A stretch of DNA of 64,000 nucleotides. Source: Neocallimastix lanati (nom. inval.). Taxonomy: Eukaryota > Neocallimastigomycota > Neocallimastigomycetes > Neocallimastigales > Neocallimastigaceae. Positions 50,690 to 61,486 of the stretch are shown here, in pieces. The stretch is taken from positions 1 to 64,000 of the forward strand of contig JACVTC010000182.1 of the NCBI GenBank assembly GCA_016946835.1, written 5' to 3'. Under the pieces are notes generated by a model. The model saw only the letters and a list, made by a program, of their open reading frames with translations, searched no databases and was not told the DNA's origin. Numbering within the stretch: the first letter of the stretch is position 1; each line of letters begins with the position of its first letter. The translations under genes were made by a program, and so were the position numbers.

Positions 50690-51010
50690 TTTATTTTATT
50701 TTATTCAATCTGTACTTTATATTTATATTTCTACTATTTATTTTATTTTATTTTATTCAATTTGTACTTATATTTATATTCTACTGTTTATTTTATTTTA
50801 TTTTATTCAATTTGTACTTATATTTATATTCTACTGTTTATTTTATTTTATTTTATTCAATTTGTACTTATATTTATATTCTACTATTTATTTTATTTTA
50901 TTCAATCTGTACTTCATATTTATATTTCAACTATATATTTTATTTTATTTTATTTTATTTTATTTTATTTTATTTTATTTTATTTTATTTTATTTTATTT
51001 TATACAATCT
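50690..51010 (+). repeat. 50-bp tandem array, right arm of the inverted pair
   Basis: Reverse complement of the left-arm unit (TACTTATATTTATATTCTAC), at 50-bp spacing (50781, 50831, 50881), running into a TTTTA array. With the left arm and the roughly 270-bp centre this can form a cruciform about 1 kb long. Confidence 0.9.
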
Positions 51011-51242
51011 GTACTTTATATTCATATTCTACTATTTATTTTTATTTTATATACTTATTACATTCTTTATTTATTTTTTTATTTGTTTGTTTATTTATTT
51101 ATACATTTATTTTTTTTTACATATAATTTTATTAAAATTTTTTATGGCGTTAACAAAAAATTTTACAAGCCATTAAAAATAAATGGCGTATTGAAAATTT
51201 GTATTATAAAAATTGGCAAAATGAACCACATTTGAATTAACG

Positions 51243-52019
51243 TCACACAGAAATAAAATTTTTTTCCAAAAATTTTAAAAAATTACATTCCATGGTCACA
51301 AAAAATTAAAATTCTAAAAAGTTAATAGATCGTAATTTTAATTGTTATAGTATATATTAAATATACTATAATAATTATAATTATAACACTTTAAATCAGA
51401 AATGATATTTATTATAAGAATTTATTTATTTAATTACATTGTATATTAAATATAAATATATAAAAAGATAAAAAGATATAAATATAAATATATAAATATA
51501 TAAAAAGATATAATATAAATATATTAAATTGAAATTTCAAAGAAGGATCTCAAGATTTTTCTGTAAAATAAAAATAAATTATACAAAAAATGATTATTCT
51601 CTATAAAAGGTAGAAATAGTGAGAATTATAATTAATAAGATTATAGCAATAATAAAATAAGCCAAGTCCTATGACTTAGGGCATATATAAAAAATAAATT
51701 AGATAAACTAAATATGAATTATATGTAAAATAATTAAATATATGTTTAGAATATATTTAATCACATACTAAATAAATTGAAGTAGAAAATTAGTCTTAGC
51801 TAGAATAAAATTAATTATATTGAAATAAATAAAAATAGAATAAATGACTTCATGTAATAAATTTATAAATGTACTTAATGATAAATTATTATAAATGTTT
51901 AAATATATTATAATTAATTAAATACAATCAAAAAGTACAAAAAGAATAATTTTTCAACTATTGATCGATAGTTGGAAAATAGTTAAGAACTAAAATAGTC
52001 TAAATAGTAAGTAAATTTT
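51243..52019. other. AT-rich spacer, no gene
   Basis: Nothing coding seen. A TATAAATATATAAA-type tract lies at 51440-51530, and a short inverse repeat (TTTTTCAACTATTGATCGAT / ATAGTTGGAAAATAG) near 51950-51980 resembles sequence at 30310-30340. Confidence 0.5.
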
Positions 52020-52023
52020 TACA

Positions 52024-52222
52024 ATGTTAGATTTATTTTCGGGCTATCACCAAATTCCCATGGAGCTCCAGCCACTTTCCAAAGAGAAATGAATCGTATT
52101 CTTTTCGATTCATTAGGTTAAATGTATTTTCTTTTTTTTTTTTTTTTTGATGATATTTTAATTTTCTTCTAATTTAGTTGAAGAACATATTACTCATATT
52201 AAACAAGTTCTTGAAATTGATT
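52024..52222 (+). pseudogene. Ty3/gypsy RT fragment interrupted by T-runs
   Basis: Reads LDLFSGYHQIPM, jumps to GAPATFQREMNRILFDSLG, then after a TAA and a T-run of about 18 continues as DDILIFS...LVEEHITHIKQVLEI. These are consecutive RT blocks (as in element A, LDLFSGFHQILM, GAPSTFQREMNKI, DDVLIYS, EEHLIHIKQV). About 30 codons are missing after the first block, and the catalytic region is replaced by poly-T. Confidence 0.8.
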
Positions 52223-52229
52223 AATCGAC

Positions 52230-53450
52230 AAAGTTTTTAGAAACCTTTTTTTTTTTTTTTTTTTATGAATAGTATGAAATACTCTACTATTAAACTTTTT
52301 TTATTTTTATTTGCTTTTTTTAATTTCTTTTAAATTTATTTATTTATAATATATTATTATTTATAATTAATAAAATAAAAATAATAATAATAATAATAAA
52401 TAAAATAAAGTAAAAATAATGAATATATTTATTTATTATTACTATGTTAGGCAATGTTAATTAATCACATCTATTGATTAATAATTATAGATAATAAGAG
52501 TTTAGAAATAAAATAAATTATATAAAGAAGCTTTTAAATAATATATTAAATATAAATAATAAATAGTAAATAATATTAATATAATAAAATAATTAATAAT
52601 AAATGAAATTAAAAATAACATAATACAATACTTTGTGATAATAATAAATAATAAATAATAAATAATAAATAATTGAATAATAAATAAATAAATAATAAAT
52701 AATAAATAATTGAATAATAAATAATAAATAATTGAATAATAAATAAATAAATAATAAATAATAAATAATAAATAATAAATAATAAATAATAAATAATAAA
52801 TAATGGAATAATAAATAATAAATAATATATAATAAATAATTGAATAATAAATAATAAATAATTGAATAATAAATAATAAATAATAAATAATTGAATAATA
52901 AATAATAAATAATAAATAATAAATAATAAATAAAAATAATAAATTAATAAATATCTATATAATTTTTTAACAATATAAAAAAAAAAAATAAAAAAAAAAT
53001 AATAAAAAAAAATTATAATTTCTAAAAAGTCTTTCTGTTCCTTATTCAATTATTATAATGGTTATTGTACTTCTTATGATATATTATTTTTTTTTTAATA
53101 ATAACTTATATAATAAGATAGTCTCTTTAAATCGTAGTATCTAATTTTTTAATATTACAGTAAAATATAATATAATGAAATGCACATTTCATTTTGATTA
53201 TTTTAATTAATAATAAATAATACTCTTTTATAAATAAATATAAAATATTTCAATATAAATTAACCAACATAACAAGTATTAAGAAAAAATAAAATGCAAT
53301 TATTAATGATTTGCTATAATTAATAATTGTTAAAAAGTTTTTGATGATATATAAACAATGGTTAAGTGTAGCAAAAACAACAACAAACACTTAAATTTTG
53401 GTAAATATTTAAACAAACTAATTATTTAAGCATTTTTAACAATTAATAAA
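52230..53450. repeat. Simple-sequence DNA, AATAAATAATTG satellite
   Basis: 52620-52945 is a satellite of AATAAATAATAAATAATTG-like units. The reading frame across it is a Tyr/Leu/Ile/Phe repeat and is not a gene. The rest is AT spacer. Confidence 0.8.
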
Positions 53451-55500
53451 TTTATAATCTTAATTTTTATTTTTTATTTTTTATTTTTTTATTTCTTATT
53501 TTCTTATATTTTTTTATTTTTTTATTTCTTATTTTCTTATATTTTTTTATTTCTTATTTTCTTATATTTTTTTATTTTTTATTTCTTATTTTCTTATTTT
53601 CTTAACTTTTATTTTTTAAATTTTAATTTTTAATTTTTATTTCTTATTTTTTTATATTTTCTTATTTTTTTATATTTTTTTATTTTTTATGTTAAATAAT
53701 GAAATTTTTTGGAAATTATTTCATTTATAATATATTAATTCTTATATATTATTAGCTATACTATTAAATATATTAAATTAATTAATTAATATATTATGAA
53801 ATAATACTCTTATTATATATAATTTGTCCTATTAATCTTTAAATTTATATTATTAAATATATTAAATTAATTTACTTTTATTTTATTTTTTAACATTTAT
53901 GTAATATGGATAATACATCCAAATATAATATAATATAATATAATAAAATAAAATAATTATAATTAATTATATTATAATAAATTTTAAATTTTATTATAAT
54001 ATAAAATTATAATATAAGTTGATATTATTTATGATATTTATTTATATATTATTAGTTATATTATTAATATATTATTTGTTACATTTAGTTTATTATAATT
54101 TTATATTTAATTATATTATAATAAAATTAATAATGAGTTGATATTTTTTGTGATATTATTTATTTATTTATTATTTGTTATATTATTAATATTATAATTA
54201 TTTGTTATATTATTAATATATTATTTATTTATTTGTTACATATAGTTATAAAAACTAATAATTATTTTATATGTAAAAATAATTCTTCACTTCATTATTT
54301 AGACGGAGCTTTAACTTGGCTTAATTTCTGGGATAGAAAATATTAATATTAGTAAAATTATAATATAATTATACTAAGTAAAAAAAAATAATAAAAAATA
54401 TTAAACATATCATTATTTTTAATCATTTTTTTTTTCATAATAAATTTTATCTTTTCATCACGTTTTTACTTGTTTTCTTCTTAATTTTTATTTTTGTGCC
54501 TTTTAATTAGTTTTATTTTATTTATAATTAAAGTTTTTATCTTTATCATTAACAGAAAACATTTATTTATTTATTATTTATTATTCATTATTTATTATTT
54601 ATTATTTATTATTTATTAATAAATACTCTTTTTATTATTTATTATTTATTAATAAATACTCTTTTTATTATTTATTATTTATTATTTATTATTTATTATT
54701 TATTAATAAATTCTTTTTTATTATTTATTATTTATTATTTTTTATTATTTAATTATTTATTATTTATTATTCCATTATTTAATTATTTATATTTATTATT
54801 TATTTATTTATTATTTATTATTTAATTATTCCATTATTTATCCGAAGAGAATTTTATTATTTTTTTTTTAGCAGATCTAAATTAAAATATTTTTAATTTC
54901 ATCATAAACCGCTTAATATAAAAATATTTATTTATTTATTTATTTATTCATCCATTTATTTATTTATTTATTTATTTATTTATTCATCCATTTATTTATT
55001 TATTTATTGGAAAAAGAATTAAATTTTTAATTTTTAATTTTTAATTTTTTTTTAACAGATCTTTAATTAAATTTAGTTTTGATTTAATCAAAAATGTTTT
55101 AATTTAATCAAAAATATTTAAATTTAATTAAATTAAATTTAATTAATAACCGATTAACAGAAAATAAAAAATAAAAAATATTTTATAATATTAAATTGAT
55201 CATTAATAATCCATGAAGAGATTGAAATAATGATAATTTATTTATTTATTATTTATTATTTTATTTTATTTATTATTTATTATTTATTATTTTATTTTAT
55301 TTATTATTTATTATTTATTATTTTATTTTATTTATTATTTATTATTTATTATTTTATTTTATTTATTATTTATTATTTATTATTTTTATTTTTTATTTTT
55401 TATTTTTTATATTTTATTTTTTATTTTTTATTTTTTATATTTTATTTTTTATTTTTTATTTTATTTTTATATTTTTAAATAAAATAAATAAATTTTTTTT
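53451..55500. repeat. Satellite and microsatellite block (TTTTTATTTC, TTATTATTTA, TTTATTTA)
   Basis: 53460-53690: TTTTTATTTCTTATTTTC-like units. 54560-54840: TTATTATTTAT units with TAATAAATACTCTTTT twice. 54920-55010: TTTA/TTCATCCA units. 55230-55480: a 48-49 bp unit of TTTATTATTTATTATTTAT and TTTTATTT. No gene. Confidence 0.8.
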
Positions 55501-55539
55501 AAGACTTTCCCTTGTACATCTGATCATATTATCCCTCCC

Positions 55540-55968
55540 AGCCACAACAGACAACTAATACCAGACAAACTTTATAGCGGGTTGTATTTTATTAAATATC
55601 AATTTTAGACACTTTCCAGCAGCAGGATGTGATTCTAGTAATTCTTCGTTGCAAAAAAGAGCTTTGTAGAATTCAATCGGGATACCATCCGGGCCGGGTG
55701 CTTTGTTATTTTTCGTCGATGAAATAGTTTTTTTAATATCTTCAATCGTAATTGGACCATCTATATTCCAGGTAGAGGATCTAAGACTAATATTCCTTAT
55801 GGCATGATTCCAGTAATTACCATTAAGGCTGTGACCTGAGGGGTCAGAAGCTAGATCTTTATAATATTCAGCCCATCTTTCTAATTGCTTTGTCGGAGAG
55901 ATTATATCTTGACAAAATTTAGATTTAATGCAAGTAAGAGAGGTAGATGAATAAGATGGTTTAGCCAT
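55540..55968 (-). pseudogene. LINE reverse transcriptase N-terminal fragment
   Basis: Contains LERWAEYYKDLASDPSGHSL and NNKAPGPDGIPIEFYKAL, the conserved opening of non-LTR RT (the AxGxDGIP block). It ends around 55555 without reaching the FxDD/YADD active site and abuts a simple-sequence block, so the 3' half of the element is missing. It continues the endonuclease remnant upstream on the same strand. Confidence 0.8.
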
Positions 55969-57510
55969 TTTCTATAAACATCTCCAATCATTTTTGAAAT
56001 CTTTATTCAAAAAATAATTACCTATTTTTACTATATTAGCCTTAAATCTAGCAAAACGAAATTTACTCTTTGTTTTCTTGATTAATTTGCAAAATTTTTC
56101 ATATTTATTAAATTGTTCAAGGTAATTATCAACATTTTCACAATTAAAGTAAGGCTTAATATTTCGAAATGCAATATGTTTTTCATGAGACAGTTTTTTA
56201 ATGTAATAAGGACAATGAAAAGCAGAGCCCTTTAAATTTGTTGGGATAAAAGCCTTAATATCTTTCCCGATATTATTTGCTGTATTGATAAAATTTTTCT
56301 ACCATTTCATCAGCCGTAAGAGAATTGTAATGAGAATCGAGGTCATTTTCTAAGATAGAAAAATAATGATGTGATGTAATAAAATATCTGAATTTTTTGT
56401 TTTACAAATATGAGTTGACCATTTTAGAACTTTGTTGCAAGAAAGTAAAATAGGTTTATGATCAGAAATACCCTAAAACGAAGTACAAACCAAGGTTTTA
56501 TTAATATGGAATGCCAAAGCCTCATTATAGATGAATGATCAATGCAAGATGATCTAGTACCTTTAGCATAAGTAAATTGATTACCATATAAAGGAGCAAT
56601 ATACCAATTAGGAAAATTATTTGAAATGTATGTTTTGATCTTCTTTAATGACATGTTAAAGTCACCAACTAGGACAGTCGGAACATTTTTTCTATTGTGA
56701 AAACGTAACCATTGAGAGAGTTCATCAAAAGCAACTAGTCTTGCTTCCTTCCATTTGCTTTGAGGGAAATAGATATTACCAATAGTACATTTTTGACTCC
56801 AAAAAGAGGTAATATTTACTGAAATGATATATTTGTATATAAAAACGGTTCTTGGAAGAAAGAGCACGAAGAATGAATACCAATAAAGAGTCCTCTCATA
56901 CCAGGGGTTTTAAGATTAGCTCTAAGGAAAACTGAGTTGTAATATGGAATTAATGGTGATGAAACATCTTTTGGAAGATATTTACTTTTTCCAGTTTCAT
57001 GTAAATAGATACATATAGGTTTAAAAGTAGAGTTGAGATACAAAATACTATCTTGCTTTTCAGTATTCCAACCGTTAATATTCCAACTAAAACAGAGATT
57101 AAAGAAAGAAGAATTTGAATTTAGATGGCTAGAGAAAAAAAATCTTTTGCCATAGGGTTGAATTCAACATCAATGTTATTAGATTTTCTTCTACTTGTTC
57201 TTTTGATTCAGTTTATTACACAAGGACCAGGTAATTTTAGCTGTTTCAGGAATTTCATCTCTTAAGAAATTTAAATCATCGAAAAAGATGAGATCATTTT
57301 TGTGTTTATTAACCCTAATAATGAAGTATGAGCCATACCTTGGAGAAAAAAGTTTTTTAACATATGGAATAATTTCATTGTAGTAAGGGATCTTACTAAT
57401 AACTTAAGTCATTAGTTTGCTAGGGGACCAAGAATTAAGGTCATGGATAAAAATAAGGCTATAATTATTCATATGATTTCCGAAATAGTATTAACTGAAC
57501 TAGAAGCATC
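55969..57510 (-). pseudogene. LINE endonuclease (APE/EEP type) and linker, broken
   Basis: Minus-strand blocks over shifting frames. Near 57510-57180 is a leader segment beginning MDASSSVNTISEII. Near 57083 is WNINGWNTEK, the first endonuclease block. 57043-56816 has CIYLHETGKSKYLP with the catalytic Glu and MRGLFIGIH. 56867-56424 has VLVGDFNMSLKKI and SCIDH. From 56400 to 55970 a linker with stops leads to the RT fragment. The endonuclease would nick target DNA for target-primed reverse transcription. At least three frame breaks. Confidence 0.75.
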
Positions 57511-58300
57511 CATGTTTAGAGTTAGTTGAGAAAAGAACTGACTTAATTTCTATTTAATATGAATTGATTATAAGGATTGAATACCAAAGAATTATATATA
57601 AAATATTAACATTTAAGCTTACTGAATATAAGAGTTAATAGTTTCACATGAATTAAATTTCCTAAGATATAATTAAAAAAACAATATTAGTGGAAAAATT
57701 ATTTATTCAATAAAATAATGTAAAATAGTTTATTTATTTTTTTTATATGTTAAAATATTGTAAAAGGATATGAAAATTAAAAACCTAAAGTAAAAGATTT
57801 ATATAGAGATATAGAATAACATATATAAAGATAATATATATATAAAGTATAGAAAAAATAAAGTATAGAAAAAATATAGAAAAAATTTAAAAAATATAAA
57901 AAAAAAACAAAAATAATAATGTTAGTAGTATAGTGTAAAAAATTCTTTTGATTGAATAATTGATTTAAAAAGCTACAGTTATGAGTTATATAAAAAGATT
58001 GAAATTGCATATAAGATTGAAAAATAATTAAGATTTTATTATTATACTATTTGCTGAATCCCCCTTAGAAACCATATAGCTTAGGTTCCATCATTGGGTA
58101 GAATATAACTTTATATTAATATAACAATTTAATTAATTAATTAATTATTTATTTATTTTATTTTATTTTATTTTATTTTATTCTTTTTAACGGTCGCACA
58201 ATACATGACCAAAGGAGAATGATGTAAAAAAAAAAAAAAAAAACTTCAATTAATAATACGTAGACGTCATTGGATAGGCAGAGAAATAGGATATTTTCTA
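57511..58300. other. AT-rich spacer between LINE fragments
   Basis: No gene. A TTTTA array at 58145-58185 and a poly-A at 58226-58243. The 77-codon frame at 57777-58010 is Phe/Tyr/Ile-biased and rejected. Confidence 0.5.
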
Positions 58301-59160
58301 TTTTTTTTTTTTTTTTTTTTTTTTTTTAGACAGGGAAGAGAATACACTTCCATAACTTTATTAATTTTATTTTAAAAAATTACATGTAGGTAAAAAAGTA
58401 CATTTGAAATTAAAAAATAAAAATAAAAGTTAAAAAATTAAAAAATAAAAAGCTCAAAAATACTATGTATTTTGGCAAGTTGTACTACTATGCGGGAATT
58501 TTTCCCTTCCTATCAAATAAAACAGAAATAAAATTTAGAAGTAACATCTTTAAAATAGATAGTGTGGTGTCCACTAAACTCTCCCCGGATTCATAATTTA
58601 TTAAACTACTAGGGGCGAGATTCCCCCTTGGTAGTAATAGATGATGATCCTGTATTATCATTATGCCTTATCAGTACGACGTCGACGCTCTTGGTTAAGT
58701 TTGGTATTTTGCAATACCTATCAAATAATAGCTTAAACGAACTACTTATGATAGGTATTGCCCTTGTTAAGAATTCCGCCAAGCCCACAATTTTTGGAAC
58801 AGGTGACTCAGATTGAACCTTTGAAAAGTAGTTCATTTAAATATCTCTGTTCCCCACTATCGAAATGTAGTTCATTTAAAACTAAAGTCCCACCAAGAAG
58901 GAACAAGTATATATAATGATTGATATAATCTTCAAAATCAGAAATAGAGTCATAGGAAGAAAAAAGAGGATTAAACGCTCTAATCTTCCTAAGGAATAAA
59001 ACATAGAGATCATCGATGAAATTTAAAGAATTCCATCTAAAAGATGCAAGAGCATCGCATTTAAAAATCCAATGTTCAAAAGATTGATTACCTTCGCCAC
59101 AACAGGGGCAAGTCTTGGGACAATCTTCTGAAACTCTACCCATTCTAATAGCAATAGTAG
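58301..59160 (-). mobile_element. 5'-truncated LINE 3' end with poly-A tail
   Basis: 58808-59143 encodes the C-terminal zinc-binding domain that follows RT in many LINEs (CPCCGEGNQSFEHWIFKC), then ALASFRWNSLNFID. A 3' UTR-like stretch with some GC-richer DNA (58560-58800) follows and ends in a poly-A run on the minus strand (58301-58327). It lies upstream of the endonuclease of the other LINE copy, so it is a separate insertion. A 75-codon frame at 58609-58836 overlaps its end. Confidence 0.75.
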
Positions 59161-59688
59161 TATTGTATTTATAACCACAAAAAAAAAAAGAAAAAAAAAA
59201 AAAAAAGTAAATTTTTATTTTACTTTATATAATTATATAATTATATTATATTTTATATTTTATTTTATATTTTATATTTTATTTTATATTTTATATTTTA
59301 TTTTATATTATATAATTTATTTTATATTTTATATTTTATTTTATATTTTATATTTTATTTTATATTTTATATTTTATTTTATTTTTATATATTTTTATAT
59401 TTATTTTATTGAATTTGTTTTTATTATATTTTAAATTTTAATTATATTATTATAATAGATATATAATTTTTTTTAGTACATATAATATATGTATATATAT
59501 ATATCTACTTTTTTATGATTATAAATCTTATTTTATTATATTTTTTTTTAATCTGTTTTCAATATTTAATTCCAATTTATTCAATTTCAGTTTATTTCAG
59601 TTTTATTCATTCATTTAATATTTTTTTTCTTAGTTTTTTATTTTTTTAATATTTCTTTTATTTTTATTAGTTTATATATATATAATTT
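59161..59688. repeat. TATTTTATATTTTATTTTA satellite and AT spacer
   Basis: 59225-59400 is an array of about 20-bp units of TATTTTATATTTTATTTTA. The remainder is AT-rich with no gene. Confidence 0.8.
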
Positions 59689-59934
59689 TTATACTTTATT
59701 AATAAGATTAGTATCATCCTCATTATTTTTCGTTTTTTTTGTTTCTTTATTTTTATTTAAAAGGATTACAAAATTAATAGCTATTATTATAATTGAAACT
59801 ATAGGAATTGCTAAAATGGTTAAAATCCAAGTTTCATCATTATTTTTACTTGAAGAAGAAGAGGAACATTCTGAAAAATCATTTTCAGAAAAAAAAGTTG
59901 ACTCACTTCTTAAGTTATTTCTTTGTGTACACCT
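59689..59934 (-). CDS. Possible last exon of a membrane-anchored protein
   Basis: An open minus-strand frame ending at TAA 59689-59691. It reads RNNLRSESTFFSENDFSECS, then a Ser run and acidic stretch, then one hydrophobic helix (TWILTILAIPIVSIIIIAIN, then FVILL), then a Lys-rich cytoplasmic tail and acidic end (NNEDDTNLINKV). This looks like the C-terminus of a single-pass surface protein. Upstream is an (AAT)n array with no clear start, so the earlier exons would be elsewhere or lost. An AG just before GTGTACAC could be a 3' splice site. Family unknown. Confidence 0.35.
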   Translation of the reverse strand, partial: RCTQRNNLRSESTFFSENDFSECSSSSSSKNNDETWILTILAIPIVSIIIIAINFVILLNKNKETKKTKNNEDDTNLINKV

Positions 59935-59960
59935 TATAATAATGATATAATAATAATAAT

Positions 59961-60012
<52 letters not shown>

Positions 60013-60094
60013 TAATATTCATTGTATTTTAATAATACTAAATTTTTCATTTTACAATTAATATATAAATATATATTTATTTTCAATTATTTGT

Positions 60095-60130
<36 letters not shown>

Positions 60131-60926
60131 TTAAAACTATATATATAAAATTCACAAATTTTATTTTCTTATATATTCAAATTTTTTATTTTGTTAAAAA
60201 ATAAATAAATATATAAATATATATATATATATAATATAAAATACACAATAGTATTATTAGTATAATAAATATTTTTATATGCTTATAGACTTAAAGGGAC
60301 GAAGTATAAGTTAAGTGGGGGCATCTTGATGCATGTCCAGTAGAAATAATAGAAAATAATAGAAAAATTATTTAGAAAAATTATTAAAATAAATATTTAA
60401 ATTATTTTTATATAATGAATCTTAAAATATATTATTAAAGATAATTTATTATTATCAATAATTATTAAAATATTAAATTAAATAATAATATTAAAGTTAT
60501 TAAAAGAATTGTTGATTATATAGCAAAATTAGTTATATTAATTATAACGGAAATTGAATGTTTAATTAAATTGGTGTGTTAATATTAAAATAGTTTTTAG
60601 ATAATGTTAAATAATATAAATTAATAATTATAAGTAAAAAGTTATGAAAATTTATATTTATTAATTAATTTTAGTGTTACGACAAATAAAATTAGTAAAA
60701 ATATAATTATGAAAATAATTTATAAATAAATATTTTTTTTTTTTAAATGAATAATAATAATAACATGTATTTTTTATATGATAAAAAAATAATAAATAAA
60801 ATAATAAAAGATAAATAAATAAAAAGTAAATAAATATAATCATTGTAATATAATATTCTTGGAATAATTCCCTTTTGCGTAAACGCCCAACTAACATATA
60901 CGGTATTTAATAAAATATCGTATCAT
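59935..60926. other. AT-rich spacer with microsatellite and a retroelement junction scrap
   Basis: (AAT)n at 59944-60010 and a T-run at 60088-60129. At 60315-60330, GTGGGGGCATCTTGATG matches the polypurine/LTR junction of element A (GGGGCATCT then TGAT), so a fragment of a related element's 3' end survives. No gene. Confidence 0.5.
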
Positions 60927-61486
60927 TGTAATAGGTAAGTTTATTATTAACTAAAATAACGAATAATAATTAAATTCAAAGGCTAAGATAACTTAACACC
61001 TCTCTATTCGAGTTGTTAATAATAAATACTAAATTAATTATATTTATAACTATTATTTTCTATCACACTAGAATATAGCGCAGCACTTTATAACTCTATC
61101 CGTTATCAGTTACTGGGCTTACACTGAGCAATATATTTTTTATTTAATAATTATATTTTATTTATTAATATTAATATTTATAATAACAATTTATGTTAAT
61201 AGTAATGCTAGTGCGTTACAGTTACATGTTCAATTATTATTTATACATGTTCATAATTTTATGATTGGTAAATAATTTAATTTAACTTAGTTTACTAGTC
61301 ACTAAATAAAAAATATATTTAACTCTGTATTTAACTATATAATTAACTATAAAATAATAAAATTTAATGTACGAAATTAATAAAAGATTTTATTTGATTA
61401 GCCGAAATTACTAACTGTTCAGAGATACGTTACGTAACCAGAGGACTATCATTGGATAGGCTTGAAGTTACCATGTATCTGTTATA
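60927..61486 (-). repeat. LTR of family C (3' LTR of element C copy 2)
   Basis: Inverse of 5120-5676, about 560 bp. The first base pair is mutated (TATAACAG for TGTAACAG) and the end is TATTACA. It begins 25 bp past the chromodomain stop of copy 2. Confidence 0.75.

Larger units (their letters stand above)
48342..51232. mobile_element. Decayed MULE-type DNA transposon, about 2.9 kb
   Basis: Bounded by GGGGAGGTTGCATTACGCCA on the left and, read inversely from the right, AATGTGGTTCATTTTGCCA; both run on into a T-tract. The shared flank TGAATTAACG occurs at 48332-48341 and 51233-51242, giving a 9-10 bp duplication. Inside are transposase remnants with FLYWCH-type and DGTF motifs on the minus strand. 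The ends resemble those of the 290-bp TIR elements, so this is a candidate parent family. Confidence 0.65.

Noticed and set aside
49917-51010. CRISPR-like array of regularly spaced repeats
   Set aside because: The 50-bp period has no variable spacers, the locus is eukaryotic, and no cas genes are present.
50762-51235. 157-codon plus-strand frame
   Set aside because: Mirror of the same 50-bp array; not a gene.
52609-53049. 146-codon minus-strand frame
   Set aside because: Read-through of an AATAAATAATTG satellite.
55230-55478. 82-codon plus-strand frame
   Set aside because: Read-through of a TTTATTATT satellite.
57777-58010. 77-codon minus-strand ORF
   Set aside because: Phe/Tyr/Ile-biased AT-rich frame without conserved features.
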